21,598 bases of DNA from Candidatus Heimdallarchaeota archaeon (GTDB taxonomy: Archaea; Asgardarchaeota; Heimdallarchaeia; Heimdallarchaeales; Heimdallarchaeaceae). Positions 14,960 to 21,598 of this stretch are shown piece by piece. The stretch is from positions 1 through 21,598 of the forward strand of contig JAEOTG010000136.1 of the NCBI GenBank assembly GCA_016839985.1. The letters run 5' to 3'. Position 1 is the first letter of the stretch. Each line of letters opens with the position of its first letter. The position numbers and the translations under genes are program-made. The notes beneath the pieces are model-generated. The model saw only the letters and a program-made list of their open reading frames with translations. It made no database searches and was not told the DNA's origin.

Positions 14960-14970
14960 TTTTTTAAACT
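14960..14970 (+). promoter_or_regulatory. TATA box for the PadR-like regulator
   Basis: TTTTTTAAACT lies about 23-33 nt before the ATG at 14993, predicting a leaderless or nearly leaderless mRNA. Confidence 0.45.
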
Positions 14971-14992
14971 AGTTATTTTCATATTAAAAGGT

Positions 14993-15370
14993 ATGAGTCA
15001 ACCAAATCAAGGTGATTTTCCTAAAGTAGTTAGAGATTCAAAAGCATTTCAAAGACTTGAAAAGAATTTAACTATAGATCTTCTTTGGATTTGGGTTTTA
15101 AAATTACTAAAGGAAGGTCCAAAGTATGCGTATGAGTTGAAACAAGAGATTCAAACCCGTTTTGGTTTCAGTCCTGCTACAGTTACAAACTATACAATAT
15201 TGTATTTGTTAGAAAGAGAAGGCATTGTAAAAAAAACAGAGTTAAGGAATGAACATGAACGAATAGATCGAAAATATTATGAAATCACAGAATTTGGAGA
15301 AAAACTAATGGAAGAAGCAAATTTATACCTCAATAACACAATAAAAAAACTCTTTCAAGAAAAATCATGA
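14993..15370 (+). CDS. PadR-family winged-helix transcription regulator
   Basis: The 125-residue protein has the PadR pattern: LLWIWVLKLLKEGPKYAYEL (about 29-48), a recognition helix around FSPATVTNYTILYLLEREG (about 56-74), the wing with NEHERIDRKYYEIT (about 83-96) and a C-terminal dimerisation helix GEKLMEEANLYLNNTIKKLF. The extended N-terminus of about 28 residues is polar. PadR proteins are dimeric repressors or activators often controlling nearby transport or stress genes. No operator can be pinned down. It sits between two ribosomal protein genes that have their own promoters, so it may simply be a passenger. Confidence 0.85.
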   Translation: MSQPNQGDFPKVVRDSKAFQRLEKNLTIDLLWIWVLKLLKEGPKYAYELKQEIQTRFGFSPATVTNYTILYLLEREGIVKKTELRNEHERIDRKYYEITEFGEKLMEEANLYLNNTIKKLFQEKS

Positions 15371-15402
15371 AAGACTAAAAATACTCGCTCCTTTTTCAAC
15401 AA

Positions 15403-15412
15403 ATTTAAAAAT
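15403..15412 (+). promoter_or_regulatory. TATA box for eS26
   Basis: ATTTAAAAAT, followed about 37 bases later by the Shine-Dalgarno AAGGTGAG (15448-15455), precedes the eS26 ATG at 15462. Expected leader is about 30 nt, longer than for most genes in the window. Confidence 0.5.
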
Positions 15413-15460
15413 TCTCATTTAACTTGAGAGATAGGTGTAGTTTTATGAAGGTGAGAATTT
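15409..15460 (+). repeat. Nine-base inverted repeat in the eS26 leader/promoter
   Basis: AAATTCTCA (15409-15417) is exactly complementary to TGAGAATTT (15452-15460), with a 34-base spacer. The right arm overlaps the end of the Shine-Dalgarno site and the last bases before the eS26 ATG; the left arm touches the TATA region. It may be chance in AT-rich DNA. Confidence 0.4.
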
Positions 15461-15461
15461 A

Positions 15462-15737
15462 ATGCCTAAGAAACGTAAAAGCGGTGGGAGATCGGGAGGA
15501 AAACGTGGTAGAGCAACAATGAAACATTGTCATGCTTGCGGTGCTCTTATTCCTGCTGACAAAGCTAAGAAATACACTATTTACAGCAGTCCAGTAGACT
15601 ATAGGTTAGCAAAGGAACTTCAAAGTGAAGGAGCACATATCCCAAGACAAAAGAAAATAGCTTATTATTGCGTATCTTGTGCTATTCATAGAGGTAGGAC
15701 TAATATCCGACAAAAAGACCAAAGAAAATCTAATTAA
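15462..15737 (+). CDS. rps26e: Small-subunit ribosomal protein eS26
   Basis: eS26 sits at the mRNA exit channel of archaeal/eukaryotic small subunits. The 91-residue protein has a basic N-terminus (MPKKRKSGGRSGGKRGR), a zinc site with Cys23-x2-Cys26 and Cys70-x2-Cys73 (YYCVSCAIHRG), and the PADKA segment after the first knuckle, all hallmark features. The C-terminal tail is short and basic, as in archaeal forms. Presence in TACK and Asgard archaea and absence from Euryarchaeota helps place the organism. Translation starts at ATG 15462 with AAGGTGAG seven bases upstream. A six-codon frame (ATG 15445) ends as TAATG over this start; it is probably incidental. Confidence 0.97.
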   Translation: MPKKRKSGGRSGGKRGRATMKHCHACGALIPADKAKKYTIYSSPVDYRLAKELQSEGAHIPRQKKIAYYCVSCAIHRGRTNIRQKDQRKSN

Positions 15738-15738
15738 T

Positions 15739-15764
15739 CCCTTTTCTCTTTTTATTTTTATTTC
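15739..15764 (+). terminator. Pyrimidine/T-rich terminator after eS26
   Basis: A 26-base stretch that is almost all T and C, interrupted only by two A, directly follows the eS26 stop. This fits archaeal oligo-T termination. The TrmY gene begins 15 bases later with its own AAGGA site, so some read-through is possible. Confidence 0.4.
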
Positions 15765-15779
15765 AAGAAGGAAAAAACA

Positions 15780-16358
15780 ATGAATTTAACTTTCGTGATC
15801 CCATCACAGACAATAAGAACTGATACAAAAAAATCTGTGAAATCTGTTGTTGGTGGTCAAGAAAGAGTTGATGTTCTATCTCGATGTCTTTTGAACCTTT
15901 CTAGATGGAAAGGAAGACTCGATTCAGAAATTAACTTTATCCTTTATCTTTCAAACCCAGATGAGCAACAAGCTTTCACTATACCAATTTCCTTACTTGA
16001 ATTAGACCTTAAGAGCGAAGTAGATTCAACACAGAAATTAATAGAAATTCTATCTATACCCAAAGAAAGAGGTATCTTTAAAGAAAACATTAATTTCAGT
16101 GATTTAATGGAACAAATATCAAAAGACTCAAAACTATATTACCTTACACCTGATGGTTCTGAAATATCTGAATTGAAGAAAACAAATAATCAGAAAGAAA
16201 ACTCATGTTTTGTTGTAGGAAGTCAATATGATTTAACAGAGGAACAAGAAGCATTGTTATCAAGAATGGGTGCTATACGTGTTAGTATCGGAAAAAAAGA
16301 TTATTTAGCATCACATGTTATTACAATAGTTTGTCATCATTTATTTTTGAGAAAATAA
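15780..16358 (+). CDS. trmY: tRNA (pseudouridine54-N1)-methyltransferase TrmY
   Basis: TrmY (COG1901/DUF358) is a SPOUT-fold enzyme that uses S-adenosylmethionine to methylate pseudouridine 54 in the tRNA T-loop, giving m1-pseudouridine, the archaeal counterpart of ribothymidine; Pus10 makes the substrate. The 192-residue product shows the family landmarks: RVDVLSRCLLNLSRW (about 29-43), INFILYLSN (50-58), KLYYLTPDGSEISEL (about 117-131), CFVVGSQYDLTEEQEALL (about 141-158) that forms part of the SAM knot, and the C-terminal IRVSIGKKDYLASHVITIV. The usual length is about 195-205. AAGGA (15768-15772) lies eight bases before ATG 15780. The internal linker around TNNQKENS is lineage-specific. Identification rests on the ordered motifs and is fairly strong. 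Confidence 0.88.
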   Translation: MNLTFVIPSQTIRTDTKKSVKSVVGGQERVDVLSRCLLNLSRWKGRLDSEINFILYLSNPDEQQAFTIPISLLELDLKSEVDSTQKLIEILSIPKERGIFKENINFSDLMEQISKDSKLYYLTPDGSEISELKKTNNQKENSCFVVGSQYDLTEEQEALLSRMGAIRVSIGKKDYLASHVITIVCHHLFLRK

Positions 16359-16424
16359 TCTGAAATCGCAGAACAACTTATTTTTCAATAAACTTTAATT
16401 CTTTGGACACAATCACTATTTAGT

Positions 16425-16670
16425 ATGACAGAAGAAAAAAAGCCAATAATATCTAAATATATGATTGCTTTTGCATTAATTTCTCCCTTTCTTTTTAGTG
16501 TTAGTGGAATGTTAATTGCTTACTTCACGACTAGAAATTCTTCTTCTACTATTCAAAAAATAGCTTTAATTGTTGCTACCTTCGTTGGTCTCTTTCTAGC
16601 AATTGGTTCAATATTTGCTTTACAGAAGATCATCAATAAAAAAATAAAAGCTGTAAACTCTGAAAAATAA
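16425..16670 (+). CDS. Small two-helix membrane protein (81 aa)
   Basis: Not recognised. Two transmembrane helices are clear (about 12-35, MIAFALISPFLFSVSGMLIA, and about 45-68, IALIVATFVGLFLAIGSIFA) joined by a short TTRNSSSTIQK loop; both ends are charged and probably cytosolic. An AACTTTAATT element about 25-34 nt before the ATG fits a leaderless start. It stands alone between trmY and the COG2403 GTPase gene, each with its own promoter. Size and clean hydrophobic pattern support a real gene; a function cannot be proposed. Confidence 0.6.
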   Translation: MTEEKKPIISKYMIAFALISPFLFSVSGMLIAYFTTRNSSSTIQKIALIVATFVGLFLAIGSIFALQKIINKKIKAVNSEK

Positions 16671-16701
16671 ATGTCTTATACTTTTAGATTGTTTAAGCAT
16701 A

Positions 16702-16713
16702 AATTTTTTAAAA
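16702..16713 (+). promoter_or_regulatory. TATA box for the COG2403 GTPase gene
   Basis: AATTTTTTAAAA is an AT-rich element about 43-54 nt before the ATG at 16756. The short predicted leader contains the Shine-Dalgarno AAGGGA (16745-16750), five bases before the start. Confidence 0.5.
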
Positions 16714-16755
16714 ACTCAATCAAAAGTACAAAAAAGAAATAGATAAGGGATTTTA

Positions 16756-18090
16756 ATGGAAATAAAAAGAAGAAAAATAATAATTATGGGCGCTGCAGGA
16801 AGAGATTTTCACAATTTTAATACTTATTATAAAAATAATGAGATGTATGAAGTTGTAGCATTCACAGCAACCCAAATTCCAGATATTGTGGACCGTAAAT
16901 ATCCTTCAGAACTATCTGGGCCTCTTTATCCCAATGGTGTCCCAATTTATGATGAAAGTGAAATAACTGAGTTGATTAAGAAACATGATATTGATGAGGT
17001 AGTTTTTTCATATTCTGATGTATCTCATGAATATGTCATGCACAAAGCATCTCTAGTGAATGCTTATGGTGCAGCTTTTACCTTGTTGGGAACGAAAGGT
17101 ACTATGATAAAATCCACTAAACCAATCATTAGTGTTTGTGCAGTTAGGACTGGAAGCGGTAAATCTCAGACTTCTCGCAAGATTGTACAAATACTTCAAA
17201 ATGCAGGCAAGAAAATAGTGGCTATACGTCATCCTATGCCTTATGGTGATTTAGTAAAACAAGCTGTTCAAAGATTTGCTGATTATTCAGATTTAGACCT
17301 GCATGAAACTACAATTGAAGAAAGAGAAGAATATGAACCATACATCGATAGAGGATTGGTAATTTATTCGGGAGTGGATTATGAGGCAATTTTAAGAGAA
17401 GCTGAAGAAGAAGCAGACGTGATTCTTTGGGATGGAGGAAATAATGATTTCTCTTTTTACAAACCTGATTTACAGATTGTAGTGGCAGATCCTCACAGGG
17501 TTGGACATGAGCTTCGTTATCATCCTGGAGAAACAACACTGATTCTAGCAGACGTTGTTGTTGTAAACAAAATTACAACAACAGATTACAAGAATGTAGT
17601 GCAGCTCGAAGAGAATATAAGAATGGTTAATCCCACTGCCACTATTGTTGAAGCTTCTTCACCTATATTTGTGGATAAGCCAGAATTAGTAAAAGGAAAA
17701 AGAGTTTTAGTTATCGAAGATGGACCAACTCTAACTCATGGAGAAATGAAATATGGTGCAGGTGTTGTTGCTGCTAGACGTTATGGAGCAAAAGAATTGG
17801 TAGATCCTCGTCCTTATCTCGTTGGAAGTATGAAAGAAACATTTGAGCAATATCCTGATATTGGTACTCTTCTACCAGCAATGGGATACTTTGATCAACA
17901 ACTAAAGGATTTGGAAGATACAATCAATAATACGGATTGTGATGTTGTAGTTTCAGCAACACCAATAGATATTACACGTTTAGTTAACGTAGATCAACAA
18001 ACAAAACCAATTGTAAGAGTTAAGTATGAACTTGAGGAAATTGGTTATCCTAAATTGATAGATATCCTTAAAGAAAAAGGATTCCTCTGA
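16756..18090 (+). CDS. COG2403 P-loop GTPase, cyclic 2,3-diphosphoglycerate synthetase-like
   Basis: The 444-residue protein has an N-terminal Rossmann-like domain starting KIIIMGAAGRDFHNFN (7-22) that continues to about residue 120 (EVVAFTATQIPDIVDRKYP, DEVVFSYSDV), then a P-loop NTPase domain with Walker A RTGSGKS (131-137), a Walker B-like DVILWDGGNND near 219-229, a HPGE segment and VVVNK near 266-270 that fits the N/TKxD-type guanine-recognition position loosely. The C-terminal part has VVSATPIDI and a final RVKYELEEIGYPKL. This is the COG2403 layout; one characterised relative makes cyclic 2,3-diphosphoglycerate in Methanothermus. Family members occur in many archaea that are not known to make that solute, so the reaction here is open. 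It is transcribed alone, followed by a T-rich stretch. Confidence 0.85.
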   Translation: MEIKRRKIIIMGAAGRDFHNFNTYYKNNEMYEVVAFTATQIPDIVDRKYPSELSGPLYPNGVPIYDESEITELIKKHDIDEVVFSYSDVSHEYVMHKASLVNAYGAAFTLLGTKGTMIKSTKPIISVCAVRTGSGKSQTSRKIVQILQNAGKKIVAIRHPMPYGDLVKQAVQRFADYSDLDLHETTIEEREEYEPYIDRGLVIYSGVDYEAILREAEEEADVILWDGGNNDFSFYKPDLQIVVADPHRVGHELRYHPGETTLILADVVVVNKITTTDYKNVVQLEENIRMVNPTATIVEASSPIFVDKPELVKGKRVLVIEDGPTLTHGEMKYGAGVVAARRYGAKELVDPRPYLVGSMKETFEQYPDIGTLLPAMGYFDQQLKDLEDTINNTDCDVVVSATPIDITRLVNVDQQTKPIVRVKYELEEIGYPKLIDILKEKGFL

Positions 18091-18119
18091 TTCTTTTTCT
18101 CTTTGTTTTCTTTATTTTT
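18091..18119 (+). terminator. T-rich terminator after the COG2403 gene
   Basis: A stretch of mainly T with single C, G and A directly follows the stop codon, and a second T-rich run lies at 18149-18166. This is consistent with archaeal oligo-T termination before the trmI gene. Confidence 0.4.
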
Positions 18120-18178
18120 AATAAATCGCAATCAAATGAATTTTATATTCCTTTTTTCTTTTCTTTAATAGGTATTCA

Positions 18179-18988
18179 ATGATTGCTACTGATAATTATC
18201 CTGATAACGATACCATTAATGATGGTTCTTATGTGTTGGTTGTGCTAAACGAAAGAAAGAGGTGGCTTACTAAGGCAATAAAAGGAAAACAATTTCAAAC
18301 ACATAAAGGATTCTTCAAGTTTGATGATATTATAGGAAAACCATATGGGATAAAAATCCTTACAAGTAAAAACGCTCCTCTATACATTTTTAAACCAATA
18401 CCTAGTGATCTTCTATCTCAAGTACCCCATAGCTCACAAATTATTTACCCAAAAGATGCTGGTTTAATTTTACTTTATGGTGGAATAAGCCCTGGTTCTA
18501 AAGTAATTGAAGCTGGAACTGGAAGTGGAGCTCTAACCTCAATTCTTGCAAATTACGTTCGACCTAGTGGTCACATTTATACTTATGAAATCAGAGAGGA
18601 TGCGTATAAGACATCAATGAAAAACATTGAGAATTTAGAATTAATACAATATGTTACAATTAAGAAACAAGATGCTTCATTAGGATTTGATGAAACAAAT
18701 GCAGATTCCATAGTTTTGGATTTGGGCGATCCTTGGCAGATTATACATCATGCTTATGATGCTTTAAGAGCCAGTGGTTCTCTATCAATCTTCATACCAA
18801 CATATAACCAAGTAGAAAAAGTAATCAAAAAGCTTAAAGAATCTTATTTTGGTGATATCATTGGAATAGAACTTATAGAACGTGAAATTCAACTTAAGCC
18901 TGAAGCTATTAGACCAAAAACTAGAATGATTGGTCACACAGGTTTTATTATATTTGCCAGAAAAATGGTTAGAGTAGAGATAGAATGA
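18179..18988 (+). CDS. trmI: tRNA (adenine-N1)-methyltransferase TrmI
   Basis: Archaeal TrmI is a tetrameric S-adenosylmethionine enzyme that makes m1A at tRNA positions 57/58 in the T-loop. The 269-residue protein has the small N-terminal beta domain (about 15-70, NDGSYVLVVLNERKRWLTK) and a Rossmann methyltransferase domain: IIYPKDAGLILLYGGISPGS (about 88-107), motif I EAGTGSG (111-117), IYTYEIRED (motif II), and LDLGDPW (180-186), the acidic motif IV signature of the TrmI/Trm61 family. The C-terminal RPKTRMIGHTGFIIFARK is also family-typical. Residue Asp181 is the expected catalytic position. Its end overlaps the zinc-ribbon gene (ATGA), coupling the two. An AT-rich TTTTATATTC lies 30-40 bases upstream. 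Confidence 0.93.
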   Translation: MIATDNYPDNDTINDGSYVLVVLNERKRWLTKAIKGKQFQTHKGFFKFDDIIGKPYGIKILTSKNAPLYIFKPIPSDLLSQVPHSSQIIYPKDAGLILLYGGISPGSKVIEAGTGSGALTSILANYVRPSGHIYTYEIREDAYKTSMKNIENLELIQYVTIKKQDASLGFDETNADSIVLDLGDPWQIIHHAYDALRASGSLSIFIPTYNQVEKVIKKLKESYFGDIIGIELIEREIQLKPEAIRPKTRMIGHTGFIIFARKMVRVEIE

Positions 18989-19449
18989 GGATAATATTCA
19001 GATGCTCAAACTGCGAAGTTATTAATGATATTCCAATAAAATATCAGTTTAGATTATGTAGAAATTGTGGTAGGATAGTAACGTATGCTCCAAGAGAAGC
19101 AATTATATCTGAAGAAGATAGTAAAGACATTTTTTTCCAATCACGACAACTCTCTGACTCTCTTGCTGTAGAATTCTTCAACCTAGCCGATATAGCAGAA
19201 AATTCGATAGTTGATTTAATAAAAGAACATGAAAAAAAACAAACACCTCTGTTAGATTTACATGCTGCAACATTAACAGATACTATCCTTTTAATTCTTG
19301 AAAAAGGTACAACAAATGAACTTGATGAACTTATCAGAAATTGTTCAAACTTTAATATTAGTATTCCTGAATTAGAGAAAATAGTTATTAAATTTAGAAA
19401 AGAAGGCATTGTATTTTTGCCCAAAGGATGGTTGATAGATCTAATCTAA
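18985..19449 (+). CDS. Zinc-ribbon protein of unknown function, coupled to trmI
   Basis: The family is not recognised. The 154-residue protein starts with a zinc ribbon, Cys7-x2-Cys10 and Cys25-x2-Cys28 (FRCSNCEVI, RLCRNCGRI). A helical middle (about 55-115) follows, and the C-terminal 40 residues (SIPELEKIVIKFRKEGIVFL) resemble the recognition part of a winged helix, ending in PKGWLIDLI. The arrangement could suit nucleic-acid or protein binding. ATG 18985 overlaps the trmI stop as ATGA, so the protein is made with TrmI and may assist tRNA modification; this is inference from the operon. It ends seven bases from the convergent surface protein gene. The zinc site is clear, the rest is not. 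Confidence 0.75.
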   Translation: MRIIFRCSNCEVINDIPIKYQFRLCRNCGRIVTYAPREAIISEEDSKDIFFQSRQLSDSLAVEFFNLADIAENSIVDLIKEHEKKQTPLLDLHAATLTDTILLILEKGTTNELDELIRNCSNFNISIPELEKIVIKFRKEGIVFLPKGWLIDLI

Positions 19450-19456
19450 TATTCTA

Positions 19457-20098
19457 TCAGTGCTTTCTTTTTGCAGACCTCTCTTTCAGCCAACCATAAA
19501 GAATGATTATAACTACAATCACAACGATAACAACGAAAGTGACACCTACACCTAGGATTATGCCTGAAGGACTAGTAATGTCTATCACTGTAACAATAAT
19601 ATTTTCTGCTGCTGTAAAATTCCATGCAGGTGCTCCAAATTCAGTATCAGCATCATAAACATCTTCTACAACAAAATATACTGAAACATTGTATGTTGAT
19701 TCAGGATTTGTTATTTCGTCTCTTAATGTTCCGGTGAATGATTCACGAGGTCCTAAATTTCTATGGTCTGCATCTATTCCTACTGAATAGTGTCTATTGA
19801 AACGGTTGTTACCTTCCAGATGAATGAATTCTGCATTAAATGACAAAATAGTTGCATTTAAGTCGCCATAATTTAAGACAGTTCCATAAAAACTAATTGT
19901 GTCTCCTCTAACAATATAGGTTGTTGAGATATTCCCATTAAAAGCTTGTATAACGTTGCTTTGTTCTATTTGATTATCATTAGGAACTGCTGTATTATTT
20001 TCTGCCATTGATGCATTTGTAAACGGAATGATGACAAGCAACATTAAAACTGCCATTAAACCAGTCTTTTTTACAATCCCACTACTCATCATAATCAT
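19457..20098 (-). CDS. Secreted single-pass protein with beta-sandwich-like ectodomain
   Basis: No named family is certain. A signal peptide (about 1-31, KTGLMAVLMLLVIIPFTNA) is followed by an ectodomain of about 145 residues with a strand pattern and the segment SFYGTVLNYGDLNATILSF, similar to CARDB/APHP-type Ig-like domains (V-x-N-x-G motif). Five N-glycosylation sequons are present (NNT, NIS, NAT, NVS, NFT). The C-terminal helix (about 180-204, GVTFVVIVVIVVIIILYGWL) and basic tail KERSAKRKH anchor it. Three ATG codons occur at the N-terminus (codons 1, 3, 4); codon 1 overlaps the atpE stop as ATGA, so translation is coupled to the ATPase subunit. Why a surface protein should be made with subunit E is not clear. 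Confidence 0.75.
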   Translation of the reverse strand: MIMMSSGIVKKTGLMAVLMLLVIIPFTNASMAENNTAVPNDNQIEQSNVIQAFNGNISTTYIVRGDTISFYGTVLNYGDLNATILSFNAEFIHLEGNNRFNRHYSVGIDADHRNLGPRESFTGTLRDEITNPESTYNVSVYFVVEDVYDADTEFGAPAWNFTAAENIIVTVIDITSPSGIILGVGVTFVVIVVIVVIIILYGWLKERSAKRKH

Positions 20099-20742
20099 TC
20101 CTGTTCTTGTGTTAGCATTAATGAAAGTTCTCTTTTCAGACTCACTAAGAGTCTTTCAATTCTTTTTTCATAAGTATTATCAATGCTGATTCTTCCATCA
20201 AGTATTTCCAGTCTAATTCCTCCCAAACAATCTATTGGTGTTTTGGATAGCTGATATTTTGTTTCTATATTAATTTCCTTTTTCAATCTATTCGTAATAT
20301 TATCCAGAAATTGCTTAGTCAATATTTTATTATCTTGACTGCGGTGATGAACGATTATTTCTGGTTTTTTTAGAGTTACTGCTGCTTCGAAAAGAAGTTT
20401 TTCTAAACTTTTTTCATATTCTTTTGTTTCAGTAAGCGACTTAATTTTTTCAATTGCTTTTTCAAAGAAATTGTCTACTAATTCATCTCTAAATTTGGTT
20501 AACTTTAGTCTAAAATCAAGTTCCTGCTTTGCTTTTTCTTTTGAAAATTCTGCTTCAGCATTCTTTTTCGCATCTTCTACAATACTTTCAGTAATTTTTT
20601 TCAGCCTTTCTTCAGCTTCTGCATTGATTTCATCAATAGAACCTTTCTGTTCTACTAGAATTTTCTTAATTAATTTCTCGGTATTTTCTTCTATTTTTTT
20701 TGTAATCTCAGGATTGATTTCTTTATCATTCATTGGAAACAT
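20095..20742 (-). CDS. atpE: A/V-type ATP synthase subunit E (peripheral stalk)
   Basis: Subunit E, with subunit H/G, forms the peripheral stalk that links the A1 head to the membrane motor. The 215-residue product has the usual layout: a long charged N-terminal coiled coil (about 8-100, with EAEERLKKITESIVEDAKKN) and a C-terminal globular part with the conserved LLFEAAVTLKKPEIIVHHRS, then TPIDCLGGIRLEILDGRISI and a last helix RIERLLVSLKREL. The GG-x2-L-x3-DGRI-x2-DNT motif is the family signature. Two in-frame ATG codons exist; the second (20733) has AGAGATG before it and gives MNDKEINPEI, so is preferred. A reverse-strand TTTTTATAAGCC (20783-20794) is its TATA box. Other ATPase genes, normally adjacent in archaea, are absent from this window. 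Confidence 0.92.
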   Translation of the reverse strand: MFPMNDKEINPEITKKIEENTEKLIKKILVEQKGSIDEINAEAEERLKKITESIVEDAKKNAEAEFSKEKAKQELDFRLKLTKFRDELVDNFFEKAIEKIKSLTETKEYEKSLEKLLFEAAVTLKKPEIIVHHRSQDNKILTKQFLDNITNRLKKEINIETKYQLSKTPIDCLGGIRLEILDGRISIDNTYEKRIERLLVSLKRELSLMLTQEQE

Positions 20743-20782
20743 CTCTGAAACTTAGGAGAATTTGTTTAGGATTTAATAAGTT

Positions 20783-20794
20783 GGCTTATAAAAA
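20783..20794 (-). promoter_or_regulatory. TATA box for the atpE transcript
   Basis: The reverse strand reads TTTTTATAAGCC, a good archaeal TATA element about 41-52 nt before ATG 20742. It implies a leader of 15-25 bases and a transcript starting with atpE, so the polytopic membrane protein upstream is not required for its expression. Confidence 0.5.
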
Positions 20795-20828
20795 TTATGG
20801 TTATGAATTTTGATGTATTTCTCTAATC

Positions 20829-21584
20829 CTATTCAAATAATGTTTCGTCTTCGGCATATCTATAAGCTAGAATGAAAAGCACAAAGAAAATGCAAGCAGA
20901 TAACGCAACGACAAGGGTTATTGCTCCATTCCAATACTTAGCTACAAAATTAATAGCAATAAATATAGGTACCATGAGCGTACCTCCTCCACCACCATTT
21001 TCCCTAGCTGCTTTCTTTCTCCACCTAACTAGAGTTTCAAAACCACTCAATCCAATTGCGATACCATTTATTATAAACATAGTTAAATCAGAAGTATCCC
21101 ACTTTGCTACAAATATATAAAGAAGTAAAATTCCTGAAAAAAGAATTGCTTTTAGGAAAATTCCTATTCTCTGATCAATTGGTTTAGTATATGATACTTG
21201 TGATGCTCCTTCCCGCAAGAACATAAGAAAGTTGCCAACCGCCATTGCACACGCTAAACAGAGAACAACTCCATAAAAGTATTCAGAATATACCGACCAA
21301 ACCTCCCATATTGGTTGTATTACTTCAGAGTAGCTTGCGTAAAACGCAATAGTAACCATTAATGGTATTGCTGCAAGAAACAATCCTGGGATAACAATTA
21401 AGAGCGCAGGAATGTTTTTTTTCACACCAAAGGCATATAGTACTAATTTAACTGCAAAAAAAGCTCCAAAGACTGCTATGATAGGAGAACCAAATGGTAG
21501 AATGAAGAAGAATAAACAAAACACAGCATTAACCATGTAAAATAATTTTGTATCTATTCTTACCTTTCCTAAAGCTCTCCACAT
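20829..21584 (-). CDS. Polytopic membrane protein of unknown function (251 aa)
   Basis: No family recognised. About seven or eight transmembrane helices are visible (for example LFYMVNAVFCLFFFILPF near 14-31, ALLIVIPGLFLAAIPLMV near 60-77, FYGVVLCLACAMAVGNFLMF near 103-122, ILFSGILLLYIFVA near 147-160, FIINGIAIGLSGFETLV, and a final ITLVVALSACIFFVLFIL). A Gly5 run (ENGGGGGT near 198-203) lies in a loop before the last two helices. The tail is acidic (YAEDETLFE). ATG 21584 starts it, but the frame is open to the window end, so an upstream start cannot be excluded. It precedes atpE on the same strand with an 86-bp gap that holds the atpE promoter, so a link to the ATPase is only positional. Confidence 0.65.
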   Translation of the reverse strand: MWRALGKVRIDTKLFYMVNAVFCLFFFILPFGSPIIAVFGAFFAVKLVLYAFGVKKNIPALLIVIPGLFLAAIPLMVTIAFYASYSEVIQPIWEVWSVYSEYFYGVVLCLACAMAVGNFLMFLREGASQVSYTKPIDQRIGIFLKAILFSGILLLYIFVAKWDTSDLTMFIINGIAIGLSGFETLVRWRKKAARENGGGGGTLMVPIFIAINFVAKYWNGAITLVVALSACIFFVLFILAYRYAEDETLFE

Positions 21585-21598
21585 GAGTTCATATGAAT

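Noticed and set aside
19044..19424. Reverse open frame opposite the zinc-ribbon gene
   Set aside because: It is entirely inside the opposite-strand gene with a clear Cys4 motif and ATGA coupling; the antisense product is Ser/Phe-rich without features.
20471..21120. Forward open frames opposite atpE and the polytopic membrane protein
   Set aside because: atpE carries its family signature on the reverse strand, and the membrane protein has clean helices; the forward products are Ser/Phe- or Pro-rich shadows.

Overview
This window looks like a chromosomal segment of an AT-rich archaeon. Direct support: eukaryote-type zinc ribosomal protein eS26, archaeal-type uS19, a TrmY-type tRNA m1-pseudouridine54 methyltransferase, a TrmI-type m1A57/58 methyltransferase, an A/V-type ATPase subunit E, and AT-rich TATA-like elements about 25-30 nt before many start codons (leaderless or short-leader transcripts). 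eS26 is known from TACK and Asgard archaea and not from Euryarchaeota. Together with bacterial-type UvrB/UvrC, a presenilin-like protease and sequon-rich single-pass surface proteins, this makes a mesophilic Asgard (Heimdall-like) or TACK genome the best guess; this placement is inference.

Layout. 4-1799: an unrecognised protein (possibly cut by the window edge), a coupled HEAT-repeat protein, and two small reverse-strand hypotheticals. 1880-5652: a uvrB-uvrC nucleotide excision repair pair. 5721-7768: a secreted, membrane-anchored glycoprotein-like protein and a double-module Lrp/AsnC-like regulator. 7813-12260 (reverse): a DUF151/BFN-domain protein, a 55-residue tail-anchored microprotein, an ABC ATPase and a large FtsX/MacB-like permease. 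12405-14433 (forward): an ECF-transporter S component, a membrane-anchored DUF4430 (transcobalamin-like) protein and a presenilin-family (A22) protease gene broken by two in-frame TAA codons. 14520-16358: uS19, a PadR-like regulator, eS26 and TrmY. 16425-19449: a small membrane protein, a COG2403 P-loop GTPase related to cyclic 2,3-diphosphoglycerate synthetase, TrmI and a coupled zinc-ribbon protein. 19457-21584 (reverse): a polytopic membrane protein, ATPase subunit E and a coupled single-pass secreted protein.

How the genes fit together. UvrB and UvrC are the damage-verification and dual-incision parts of excision repair (no uvrA in the window). TrmY and TrmI both modify the tRNA T-loop and lie beside ribosomal genes, giving a loose translation neighbourhood. 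The ECF-S and DUF4430 genes overlap and probably form a vitamin (possibly cobamide) capture module. The reverse ABC ATPase and permease are translationally coupled and form one membrane machine. The most striking feature is the presenilin-like gene: read through, its two in-frame halves give a normal-length protein with both catalytic aspartates, but two TAA codons exactly seven codons apart, in identical TATAAGGA context, interrupt the predicted fourth transmembrane helix. I saw no tRNA, rRNA, CRISPR array, insertion sequence or phage gene.
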